Of a stretch of DNA of 64,000 nt, positions 35,801-47,200 are shown in pieces (the first letter of the stretch is position 1; every line of letters begins with the position of its first letter). Under the pieces are notes generated by a model. The model saw nothing but the letters and a program-made list of their open reading frames with translations. It made no database searches and was not told the DNA's origin. The stretch is from Rallus limicola. Taxonomy: Eukaryota; Chordata; Aves; Gruiformes; Rallidae. The stretch spans positions 248,001 through 312,000 of the forward strand of contig JAKCOZ010000261.1 in the NCBI GenBank assembly GCA_022605955.1, written 5' to 3'. The position numbers and the translations under genes were made by a program.

Positions 35801-37649
35801 AAAACATGCTAAACGTCCAGCAATAACTCCCAAAGTAAAGAAGCTAGGCCTGAAAGGCATAGCTTGTCTGAAACCTCCTAACAGGACACACGAGCAGACA
35901 CTGTCACTTTGGCTCTCAGCCTTTTCCTTTGCCTGGAAAGAGGGAACATGCCTGGAACCTCCTACGGTGCTTTTCTCGGCCCTAGCAGACTGCAGTTCAA
36001 AACATGCTCAACGTCCAGCAATAACTCCCAAAGTAAAGAAGCTAGGCCTGAAAGGCATAGCTTGTCTGAAACCTCCTAACAGGACACACGAGCAAACCCT
36101 GACACTTTGGCTCTCAGCCTTTTCCTTTGCCTGGAAAGAGGGAACATGCCTGGAACCTCCTACGGTGCTTTTCTCGGCCCTAGCAGACTGCAGTTCAAAA
36201 CATGCTAAACGTCCAGCAATAACTCCCAAAGTAAAGAAGCTAGGCCTGAAAGGCATAGCTTGTCTGAAACCTCCTAACAGGACACCCGAGCAGACCCTGT
36301 CACTTTGGCTCTCAGCCTTTTCCTTTGCCTGGAAAGAGGGAACATGCCTGGAACCTCCTACGGTGCTTTTCTCGGCCCTAGCAGACTGCAGTTCAAAACA
36401 TGCTAAACGTCCAGCAATAACTCCTAAAGTAAAGAAGCTAGGCCTGAAAGGCATAGCTTGTCTGAAACCTCCTAACAGGACAACCGAGCAGACCCTGTCA
36501 CTTTGGCTCTCAGCATTTTCCTTTGCCTGGAAAGAGGGAACATGCCTGGAACCTCCTACGGTGCTTTTCTCGGCCCTAGCAGACTGCAGTTCAAAACATG
36601 CTAAACGTCCAGCAATAACTCCCAAAGTAAAGAAGCTAGGCCTGAAAGGCATAGCTTGTCTGAAACCTCCTAACAGGACACATGAGCAGCACCTGTCACT
36701 TTGGCTCTCAGCCTTTTCCTTTGCCTGGAAAGAGGGAACATGCCTGGAACCTCCTACGGTGCTTTTCTCGGCCCTAGCAGACTGCAGTTCAAAACATGCT
36801 AAACGTCCAGCAATAACTCCCAAAGTAAAGAAGCTAGGCCTGAAAGGCATAGCTTGTCTGAAACCTCCTAACAGGACACACGAGCAGACCCTGTCGCTTT
36901 GGCTCTCAGCCTTTTCCTTTGCCTGGAAAGAGGGAACATGCCTGGAACCTCCTACGGTGCTTTTCTCGGCCCTAGCAGACTGCACTTCAAAACATGCTAA
37001 ACGTCCAGCAATAACTCCCAAAGTAAAGAAGCTAGGCCTGAAAGGCATAGCTTGTCTGAAACCTCCTAACATGACACACGAGCAGCCCCTGTCACTTTGG
37101 TTCTCAGCCTTTTCCTTTGCCTGGAAAGAGGGAACATGCCTGGAACCTCCTACGGTGCTTTTCTAGGCCCTAGCAGACTGCAGTTCAAAACATGCTAAAC
37201 GTCCAGCAATAACTCCCAAAGTAAAGAAGCTAGGCCTGAAAGGCATAGCTTGTCTGAAACCTCCTAACAGGACACACGAGCAGCCCCTGTCACTTTGGCT
37301 CTCAGCCTTTTCCTTTGCCTGGAAAGAGGGAACATGCCTGGAACCTCCTACGGTGCTTTTCTCGGCCCTAGCAGACTGCAGTTCAAAACATGCTAAACGT
37401 CCAGCAATAACTCCCAAAGTAAAGAAGCTAGGCCTGAAAGGCATAGCTTGTCTGAAACCTCCTAACAGGACACACCAGCAGACCCTGTCACTTTGGCTCT
37501 CAGCCTTTTCCTTTGCCTGGAAAGAGGGAACATGCCTGGAACCTCCTACGGTGCTTTTCTCGGCCCTAGCAGACTGCAATTCAAAACATGCTAAACGTCC
37601 AGCAATAACTCCCAAAGTAAAGAAGCTAGGCCTGAAAGGCATAGCTTGT
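32851..37649 (+). repeat. 4.8 kb higher-order repeat, copy 1 (24 monomers plus insertion 9)
   Basis: This stretch matches the next unit at an offset of 4,799 bp. Markers in order are AAACCCTTTC, TATCAGGACACCCG with TGGATAGAGG (33116 and 37915), the CTGCACTTC / CATGACAC pair, TCTTGGCC, GGTATG with insertion 9, GCTCAACG, CTGACACTTTGG, ATAACTGCC and ATGCGTGGAGCC. An extra GCTCAACG / CTGACAC monomer pair near 36008-36110 is absent from copy 2. Confidence 0.82.
34828..34898 (+). repeat. Hairpin insertion 9 (insert at 34831-34877)
   Basis: This copy lies 26 monomers plus 47 bp after insertion 8. It has diverged further: the host marker is GGTATG, the centre has A at 34858 (TAGACC), and the right arm has T at 34872 (ATCTTG). 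All three changes are shared with insertion 10 only. Confidence 0.93.
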
Positions 37650-40600
37650 CTGAAACCTCCTAACAGGACACACGAGCAAACCCTTTCACTTTGGCTCTCA
37701 GCTTTTTCCTTTGCTTGGAAAGAGGGAACATGCCTGGAACCTCCTACGGTGCTTTTCTCGGCCCTAGCAGACTGCAGTTCAAAACATGCTAAACGTCCAG
37801 CAATAACTCCCAAAGTAAAGAAGCTAGGCCTGAAAGGCATAGCTTGTCTGAAACCTCCTATCAGGACACCCGAGCAGACCCTGTCACTTTGGCTCTCAGC
37901 CTTTTCCTTTGCCTGGATAGAGGGAACATGCCTGGAACCTCCTACGGTGCTTTTCTCGGCCCTAGCAGACTGCAGTTCAAAACATGCTAAACGTCCAGCA
38001 ATAACTCCCAAAGTAAAGAAGCTAGGCCTGAAAGGCATAGCTTGTCTGAAACCTCCTAAGAGGACACACGAGCAGCCCCTGTCACTTTGGCTCTCAGCCT
38101 TTTCCTTTGCCTGGAAAGAGGGAACATGCCTGGAACCTCCTACGGTGCTTTTCTCGGCCCTAGCAGACTGCAGTTCAAAACATGCTAAACGTCCAGCAAT
38201 AACTCCCAAAGTAAAGAAGCTAGGCCTGAAAGGCATAGCTTGTCTGAAACCTCCTAACAGGACACACGAGCAGACCCTGTCACTTTGGCTCTCAGCCTTT
38301 TCCTTTGCCTGGAAAGAGGGAACATGCCTGGAACCTCCTACGGTGCTTTTCTCGGCCCTAGCAGACTGCACTTCAAAACATGCTAAACGTCCAGCAATAA
38401 CTCCCAAAGTAAAGAAGCTAGGCCTGAAAGGCATAGCTTGTCTGAAACCTCCTAACATGACACACGAGCAGCCCCTGTCACTTTGGTTCTCAGCCTTTTC
38501 CTTTGCCTGGAAAGAGGGAACATGCCTGGAACCTCCTACGGTGCTTTTCTTGGCCCTAGCAGACTGCAGTTCAAAACATGCTAAACGTCCAGCAATAACT
38601 CCCAAAGTAAAGAAGCTAGGCCTGAAAGGCATAGCTTGTCTGAAACCTCCTAACAGGACACACGAGCAGCCCCTGTCACTTTGGCTCTCAGCCTTTTCCT
38701 TTGCCTGGAAAGAGGGAACATGCCTGGAACCTCCTACGGTGCTTTTCTCGGCCCTAGCAGACTGCAGTTCAAAACATGCTAAACGTCCAGCAATAACTCC
38801 CAAAGTAAAGAAGCTAGGCCTGAAAGGCATAGCTTGTCTGAAACCTCCTAACAGGACACACAAGCAGACCCTGTCACTTTGGCTCTCAGCCTTTTCCTTT
38901 GCCTGGAAAGAGGGAACATGCCTGGAACCTCCTACGGTGCTTTTCTCGGCCCTAGCAGACTGCAATTCAAAACATGCTAAACGTCCAGCAATAACTCCCA
39001 AAGTAAAGAAGCTAGGCCTGAAAGGCATAGCTTGTCTGAAACCTCCTAACAGGACACACGAGCAAACCCTTTCACTTTGGCTCTCAGCTTTTTCCTTTGC
39101 TTGGAAATAGGGAACATGCCTGGAACCTCCTACGGTGCTTTTCTCGGCCCTAGCAGACTGCAGTTCAAAACATGCTAAACGTCCAGCAATAACTCCCAAA
39201 GTAAAGAAGCTAGGCCTGAAAGGCATAGCTTGTCTGAAACCTCCTATCAGGACACCCGAGCAGACCCTGTCACTTTGGCTCTCAGCCTTTTCCTTTGCCT
39301 GGAAAGAGGGAACATGCCTGGAACCTCCTACGGTGCTTTTCTCGGCCCTAGCAGACTGCAGTTCAAAACATGCTAAACGTCCAGCAATAACTCCCAAAGT
39401 AAAGAAGCTAGGCCTGAAAGGCATAGCTTGTCTGAAACCTCCTAACAGGACACACGAGCAGCCCCTGTCACTTTGGCTCTCAGCCTTTTCCTTTGCCTGG
39501 AAAGAGGGAACATGCCTGGAACCTCCTACGGTGCTTTTCTCGGCCCTAGCAGACTGCAGTTCAAAACATGCTAAACGTCCAGCAATAACTCCCAAAGTAA
39601 AGAAGCTAGGTATGAAAGGCATAGCTTGTCCTGTTAGGAGGTTTCAGACAAGCTAGACCTGAAAGGCATATCTTGTCTGAAACCTCCTAACAGGACACAC
39701 GAGAAGACCCTGTCACTTTGGCTCTCAGCCTTTTCCTTTGCCTGGAAAGAGGGAACATGCCTGGAACCTCCTACGGTGCTTTTCTCGGCCCTAGCAGACT
39801 GCAGTTCAAAACATGCTCAACGTCCAGCAATAACTCCCAAAGTAAAGAAGCTAGGCCTGAAAGGCATAGCTTGTCTGAAACCTCCTAACAGGACACACGA
39901 GCAAACCCTGACACTTTGGCTCTCAGCCTTTTCCTTTGCCTGGAAAGAGGGAACATGCCTGGAACCTCCTACGGTGCTTTTCTCGGCCCTAGCAGACTGC
40001 AGTTCAAAACATGCTAAACGTCCAGCAATAACTGCCAAAGTAAAGAAGCGAGGCCTGAAAGGCATAGCTTGTCTGAAACCTCCTAACAGGACACCCGAGC
40101 AGACCCTGTCACTTTGGCTCTCAGCCTTTTCCTTTGCCTGGAAAGAGGGAACATGCGTGGAGCCTCCTACGGTGCTTTTCTCGGCCCTAGCAGACTGCAG
40201 TTCAAAACATGCTAAACGTCCAGCAATAACTCCCAAAGTAAAGAAGCTAGGCCTGAAAGGCATAGCTTGTCTGAAACCTCCTAACAGGACACACGAGCAG
40301 CCCCTGTCACTTTGGCTCTCAGCCCTTTCCTTTGCCTGGAAAGAGGGAACATGCCTGGAACCTCCTACGGTGCTTTTCTCGGCCCTAGCAGACTGCAGTT
40401 CAAAACATGCTAAACGTCCAGCAATAACTCCCAAAGTAAAGAAGCGAGGCCTGAAAGGCATAGCTTGTCTGAAACCTCCTAACAGGACACACGAGCAGAC
40501 CCTGTCACTTTGGCTCTCAGCCTTTTCCTTTGCCTGGAAAGAGGGAACATGCCTGGAACCTCCTACGGTGCTTTTCTCGGCCCTAGCAGACTGCAGTTCA

Positions 40601-42250
40601 AAACATGCTAAACGTCCAGCAATAACTCCCAAAGTAAAGAAGCTAGGCCTGAAAGGCATAGCTTGTCTGAAACCTCCTAACAGGACACACGAGCAAACCC
40701 TTTCACTTTGGCTCTCAGATTTTTCCTTTGCTTGGAAAGAGGGAACATGCCTGGAACCTCCTACGGTGCTTTTCTCGGCCCTAGCAGACTGCAATTCAAA
40801 ACATGCTAAACGTCCAGCAATAACTCCCAAAGTAAAGAAGCTAGGCCTGAAAGGCATAGCTTGTCTGAAACCTCCTAACAGGACACCCGAGCAGACCCTG
40901 TCACTTTGGCTCTCAGCCTTTTCCTTTGCCTGGAAAGAGGGAACATGCCTGGAACCTCCTACGGTGCTTTTCTCGGCCCTAGCAGACTGCAGTTCAAAAC
41001 ATGCTAAACGTCCAGCAATAACTCCTAAAGTAAAGAAGCTAGGCCTGAAAGGCATAGCTTGTCTGAAACCTCCTAACAGGACACACGAGCAGACCCTGTC
41101 ACTTTGGCTCTCAGCATTTTCCTTTGCCTGGAAAGAGGGAACATGCCTGGAACCTCCTACGGTGCTTTTCTCGGCCCTAGCAGACTGCAGTTCAAAACAT
41201 GCTAAACGTCCAGCAATAACTCCCAAAGTAAAGAAGCTAGGCCTGAAAGGCATAGCTTGTCTGAAACCTCCTAACAGGACACATGAGCAGCACCTGTCAC
41301 TTTGGCTCTCAGCCTTTTCCTTTGCCTGGAAAGAGGGAACATGCCTGGAACCTCCTACGGTGCTTTTCTCGGCCCTAGCAGACTGCAGTTCAAAACATGC
41401 TAAACGTCCAGCAATAACTCCCAAAGTAAAGAAGCTAGGCCTGAAAGGCATAGCTTGTCTGAAACCTCCTAACAGGACACACGAGCAGACCCTGTCGCTT
41501 TGGCTCTCAGCCTTTTCCTTTGCCTGGAAAGAGGGAACATGCCTGGAACCTCCTACGGTGCTTTTCTCGGCCCTAGCAGACTGCACTTCAAAACATGCTA
41601 AACGTCCAGCAATAACTCCCAAAGTAAAGAAGCTAGGCCTGAAAGGCATAGCTTGTCTGAAACCTCCTAACATGACACACGAGCAGTCCCTGTCACTTTG
41701 GTTCTCAGCCTTTTCCTTTGCCTGGAAAGAGGGAACATGCCTGGAACCTCCTACGGTGCTTTTCTAGGCCCTAGCAGACTGCAGTTCAAAACATGCTAAA
41801 CGTCCAGCAATAACTCCCAAAGTAAAGAAGCTAGGCCTGAAAGGCATAGCTTGTCTGAAACCTCCTAACAGGACACACGAGCAGCCCCTGTCACTTTGGC
41901 TCTCAGCCTTTTCCTTTGCCTGGAAAGAGGGAACATGCCTGGAACCTCCTACGGTGCTTTTCTCGGCCCTAGCAGACTGCAGTTCAAAACATGCTAAACG
42001 TCCAGCAATAACTCCCAAAGTAAAGAAGCTAGGCCTGAAAGGCATAGCTTGTCTGAAACCTCCTAACAGGACACACAAGCAGACCCTGTCACTTTGGCTC
42101 TCAGCCTTTTCCTTTGCCTGGAAAGAGGGAACATGCCTGGAACCTCCTACGGTGCTTTTCTCGGCCCTAGCAGACTGCAATTCAAAACATGCTAAACGTC
42201 CAGCAATAACTCCCAAAGTAAAGAAGCTAGGCCTGAAAGGCATAGCTTGT
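37650..42250 (+). repeat. 4.6 kb higher-order repeat, copy 2 (one monomer shorter)
   Basis: This repeats copy 1 with insertion 10. After about 35.6/40.4 kb the offset changes from 4,799 to 4,601 bp (for example CCCGAG at 36284 and 40885, TTTTCTAGG near 37163 and 41764). One monomer was therefore lost here or gained in copy 1. A private change at 39109 (GGAAATAGG) and CCAGAGCAG near 42470 in the next copy help tell the copies apart. Confidence 0.82.
39627..39697 (+). repeat. Hairpin insertion 10 (insert at 39630-39676)
   Basis: This is the duplicate of insertion 9 at an offset of 4,799 bp (24 monomers plus 47). It has the same GGTATG, TAGACC (A at 39657) and ATCTTG (T at 39671) changes and the same downstream CGAGAAGACC. 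It is the last insertion; none is seen from here to the end of the window. Confidence 0.93.
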
Positions 42251-43430
42251 CTGAAACCTCCTAACAGGACACACGAGCAAACCCTTTCACTTTGGCTCTC
42301 AGCTTTTTCCTTTGCTTGGAAAGAGGGAACATGCCTGGAACCTCCTACGGTGCTTTTCTCGGCCCTAGCAGACTGCAGTTCAAAACATGCTAAACGTCCA
42401 GCAATAACTCCCAAAGTAAAGAAGCTAGGCCTGAAAGGCATAGCTTGTCTGAAACCTCCTATCAGGACACCAGAGCAGACCCTGTCACTTTGGCTCTCAG
42501 CCTTTTCCTTTGCCTGGATAGAGGGAACATGCCTGGAACCTCCTACGGTGCTTTTCTCGGCCCTAGCAGACTGCAGTTCAAAACATGCTAAACGTCCAGC
42601 AATAACTCCCAAAGTAAAGAAGCTAGGCCTGAAAGGCATAGCTTGTCTGAAACCTCCTAACAGGACACACGAGCAGCCCCTGTCACTTTGGCTCTCAGCC
42701 TTTTCCTTTGCCTGGAAAGAGGGAACATGCCTGGAACCTCCTACGGTGCTTTTCTCGGCCCTAGCAGACTGCAGTTCAAAACATGCTAAACGTCCAGCAA
42801 TAACTCCCAAAGTAAAGAAGCTAGGCCTGAAAGGCATAGCTTGTCTGAAACCTCCTAACAGGACACACGAGCAGACCCTGTCACTTTGGCTCTCAGCCTT
42901 TTCCTTTGCCTGGAAAGAGGGAACATGCCTGGAACCTCCTACGGTGCTTTTCTCGGCCCTAGCAGACTGCACTTCAAAACATGCTAAACGTCCAGCAATA
43001 ACTCCCAAAGTAAAGAAGCTAGGCCTGAAAGGCATAGCTTGTCTGAAACCTCCTAACATGACACACGAGCAGCCCCTGTCACTTTGGTTCTCAGCCTTTT
43101 CCTTTGCCTGGAAAGAGGGAACATGCCTGGAACCTCCTACGGTGCTTTTCTTGGCCCTAGCAGACTGCAGTTCAAAACATGCTAAACGTCCAGCAATAAC
43201 TCCCAAAGTAAAGAAGCTAGGCCTGAAAGGCATAGCTTGTCTGAAACCTCCTAACAGGACACACGAGCAGCCCCTGTCACTTTGGCTCTCAGCCTTTTCC
43301 TTTGCCTGGAAAGAGGGAACATGCCTGGAACCTCCTACGGTGCTTTTCTCGGCCCTAGCAGACTGCAGTTCAAAACATGCTAAACGTCCAGCAATAACTC
43401 CCAAAGTAAAGAAGCTAGGCCTGAAAGGCA
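42251..43430 (+). repeat. Higher-order repeat, copy 3 (partial, no insertion)
   Basis: About six monomers repeat the TGGATAGAGG (42516), CTGCACTTC, CATGACAC and TCTTGGCC series at an offset of 4,601 bp from copy 2. The series then stops at about 43440, where CTGTCGCTTTGG appears in place of the expected CACAAGCAG monomer. The unit's insertion-bearing half is missing. Confidence 0.8.
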
Positions 43431-46400
43431 TAGCTTGTCTGAAACCTCCTAACAGGACACACGAGCAGACCCTGTCGCTTTGGCTCTCAGCCTTTTCCTT
43501 TGCCTGGAAAGAGGGAACATGCCTGGAACCTCCTACGGTGCTTTTCTCGGCCCTAGCAGACTGCAGTTCAAAACATGCTAAACGTCCAGCAATAACTCCC
43601 AAAGTAAAGAAGCTAGGCCTGAAAGGCATAGCTTGTCTGAAACCTCCTAACAGGACACACGAGCAGACCCTGTCCCTTTGGCTCTCAGCCTTTTCCTTTG
43701 CCTGGAAAGAGGGAACATGCCTGGAACCTCCTACGGTGCTTTTCTCGGCCCTAGCAGACTGCAATTCAAAACATGCTAAACGTCCAGCAATAACTCCCAA
43801 AGTAAAGAAGCTAGGCCTGAAAGGCATAGCTTGTCTGAAACCTCCTAACAGGACACACGAGCAGACCCTGTCGCTTTGGCTCTCAGCCTTTTCCTTTGCC
43901 TGGAAAGAGGGAACATGCCTGGAACCTCCTACGGTGCTTTTCTCGGCCCTAGCAGACTGCAGTTCAAAACATGCTAAACGTCCAGCAATAACTCCCAAAG
44001 TAAAGAAGCTAGGCCTGAAAGGCATAGCTTGTCTGAAACCTCCTAACAGGACACACGAGCAGACCCTGTCACTTTGGCTCTCAGCCTTTTCCTTTGCCTG
44101 GAAAGAGGGAACATGCCTGGAACCTCCTACGGTGCTTTTCTCGGCCCTAGCAGACTGCAGTTCAAAACATGCTAAACGTCCAGCAATAACTCCCAAAGTA
44201 AAGAAGCTAGGCCTGAAAGGCATAGCTTGTCTGAAACCTCCTAACAGGACACACGAGCAGACCCTGTCACTTTGGCTCTCAGCCTTTTCCTTTGCCTGGA
44301 AAGAGGGAACATGCCTGGAACCTCCTACGGTGCTTTTCTCGGCCCTAGCAGACTGCAGTTCAAAACATGCTAAACGTCCAGCAATAACTCCCAAAGTAAA
44401 GAAGCTAGGCCTGAAAGGCATAGCTTGTCTGAAACCTCCTAACAGGACACATGAGCAGCACCTGTCACTTTGGCTCTCAGCCTTTTCCTTTGCCTGGAAA
44501 GAGGGAACATGCCTTGAACCTCCTACGGTGCTTTTCTCGGCCCTAGCAGACTGCAGTTCAAAACATGCTAAACGTCCAGCAATAACTCCCAAAGTAAAGA
44601 AGCTAGGCCTGAAAGGCATAGCTTGTCTGAAACCTCCTAACAGGACACACGAGCAGACCCTGTCACTTTGGCTCTCAGCCTTTTCCTTTGCCTGGAAAGA
44701 GGGAACATGCCTGGAACCTCCTACGGTGCTTTTCTCGGCCCTAGCAGACTGCAGTTCAAAACATGCTAAACGTCCAGCAATAACTCCCAAAGTAAAGAAG
44801 CTAGGCCTGAAAGGCATAGCTTGTCTGAAACCTCCTAACAGGACACACGAGCAAACCCTTTCACTTTGGCTCTCAGCTTTTTCCTTTGCTTGGAAAGAGG
44901 GAACATGCCTGGAACCTCCTACGGTGCTTTTCTCGGCCCTAGCAGACTGCAGCTCAAAACATGCTAAACGTCCAGCAATAACTCCCAAAGTAAAGAAGCT
45001 AGGCCTGAAAGGCATAGCTTGTCTGAAACCTCCTAACAGGACACCCGAGCAGACCCTGTCACTTTGGCTCTCAGCCTTTTCCTTTGCCTGGAAAGAGGGA
45101 ACATGCTAGGAACCTCCTACGGTGCTTTTCTCAGCCCTAGCAGACTGCAGTTCAAAACATGCTAAACGTCCAGCAATAACTCCCAAAGTAAAGAAGCTAG
45201 GCCTGAAAGGCATAGCTTGTCTGAAACCTCCTAACAGGACACCCGAGCAGACCCTGTCACTTTGGCTCTCAGCATTTTCCTTTGCCTGGAAAGAGGGAAC
45301 ATGCCTGGAACCTCCTACGGTGCTTTTCTCGGCCCTAGCAGACTGCAGTTCAAAACATGCTAAACGTCCAGCAATAACTCCCAAAGTAAAGAAGCTAGGC
45401 CTGAAAGGCATAGCTTGTCTGAAACCTCCTAACAGGACACATGAGCAGCACCTGTCACTTTGGCTCTCAGCCTTTTCCTTTGCCTGGAAAGAGGGAACAT
45501 GCCTGGAACCTCCTACGGTGCTTTTCTCGGCCCTAGCAGACTGCAGTTCAAAACATGCTAAACGTCCAGCAATAACTCCCAAAGTAAAGAAGCTAGGCCT
45601 GAAAGGCATAGCTTGTCTGAAACCTCCTAACAGGACACACGAGCAGCCCCTGTCACTTTGGCTCTCAGCCTTTTCCTTTGCCTGGAAAGAGGGAACATGC
45701 CTGGAACCTCCTACGGTGCTTTTCTCGGCCCTAGCAGACTGCAGTTCAAAACATGCTAAACGTCCAGCAATAACTCCCAAAGTAAAGAAGCTAGGCCTGA
45801 AAGGCATAGCTTGTCTGAAACCTCCTAACAGGACACACGAGCAGACCCTGTCACTTTGGCTCTCAGCCTTTTCCTTTGCCTGGAAAGAGGGAACATGCCT
45901 GGAACCTCCTACGGTGCTTTTCTCGGCCCTAGCAGACTGCAGTTCAAAACATGCTAAACATCCAGCAATAACTCCCAAAGTAAAGAAGCTAGGTTTGAAA
46001 GGCATAGCTTGTCTGAAACCTCCTAACAGGACACACGAGCAGACCCTGTCGCTTTGGCTCTCAGCCTTTTCCTTTGCCTGGAAAGAGGGAACATGCCTGG
46101 AACCTCCTACGGTGCTTTTCTCGGCCCTAGCAGACTGCAGTTCAAAACATGCTAAACGTCCAGCAATAACTCCCAAAGTAAAGAAGCTAGGCCTGAAAGG
46201 CATAGCTTGTCTGAAACCTCCTAACAGGACACACGAGCAGACCCTGTCCCTTTGGCTCTCAGCCTTTTCCTTTGCCTGGAAAGAGGGAACATGCCTGGAA
46301 CCTCCTACGGTGCTTTTCTCGGCCCTAGCAGACTGCAGTTCAAAACATGCTAAACGTCCAGCAATAACTCCCAAAGTAAAGAAGCTAGGCCTGAAAGGCA

Positions 46401-47200
46401 TAGCTTGTCTGAAACCTCCTAACAGGACACACGAGCAGACCCTGTCGCTTTGGCTCTCAGCCTTTTCCTTTGCTTAGAAAGAGGGAACATGCCTGGAACC
46501 TCCTACGGTGCTTTTCTCGGCCCTAGCAGACTGCAGTTCAAAACATGCTAAACGTCCAGCAATAACTCCCAAAGTAAAGAAGCTAGGCCTGAAAGGCATA
46601 GCTTGTCTGAAACCTCCTAACAGGACACACGAGCAGACCCTGTCACTTTGGCTCTCAGCCTTTTCCTTTGCCTGGAAAGAGGGAACATGCCTGGAACCTC
46701 CTACGGTGCTTTTCTCGGCCCTAGCAGACTGCAGTTCAAAACATGCTAAACGTCCAGCAATAACTCCCAAAGTAAAGAAGCTAGGCCTGAAAGGCATAGC
46801 TTGTCTGAAACCTCCTAACAGGACACATGAGCAGCCCCTGTCACTTTGGCTCTCAGCCTTTTCCTTTGCCTGGAAAGAGGGAACATGCCTGGAACCTCCT
46901 ACGGTGCTTTTCTCGGCCCTAGCAGACTGCAGTTCAAAACATGCTAAACGTCCAGCAATAACTCCCAAAGTAAAGAAGCTAGGCCTGAAAGGCATAGCTT
47001 GTCTGAAACCTCCTAACAGGACACACGAGCAGCCCCTGTCACTTTGGCTCTCAGCCTTTTCCTTTGCCTGGAAAGAGGGAACATGCCTGGAACCTCCTAC
47101 GGTGCTTTTCTCGGCCCTAGCAGACTGCAGTTCAAAACATGCTAAACGTCCAGCAATAACTCCCAAAGTAAAGAAGCTAGGCCTGAAAGGCATAGCTTGT
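43431..47200 (+). repeat. Uniform satellite stretch
   Basis: About 19 monomers lie here, mostly close to the consensus, with scattered CTGTCGCTTT and CTGTCCCTTT variants and no clear higher-order period. Private changes include GCCTTGAAC near 44512, ATGCTAGGAA near 45104 (a stop in the plus open frame), AAACATCC near 45957, AGGTTTGAAAG near 45991 and GCTTAGAAAG near 46472. Confidence 0.65.

Noticed and set aside
12078..39697. Hairpins as bacterial-type rho-independent terminators
   Set aside because: No T-run follows the stem, and the surroundings are eukaryotic-type satellite without genes.
102..46477. Series of long plus-strand open frames (66-residue repeats)
   Set aside because: They follow from a stop-free frame in a 198 bp unit. 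Most start at a GTG that is merely the first possible start after a stop. They end at point-mutation stops or at the hairpin insertions, and the opposite strand is equally open.
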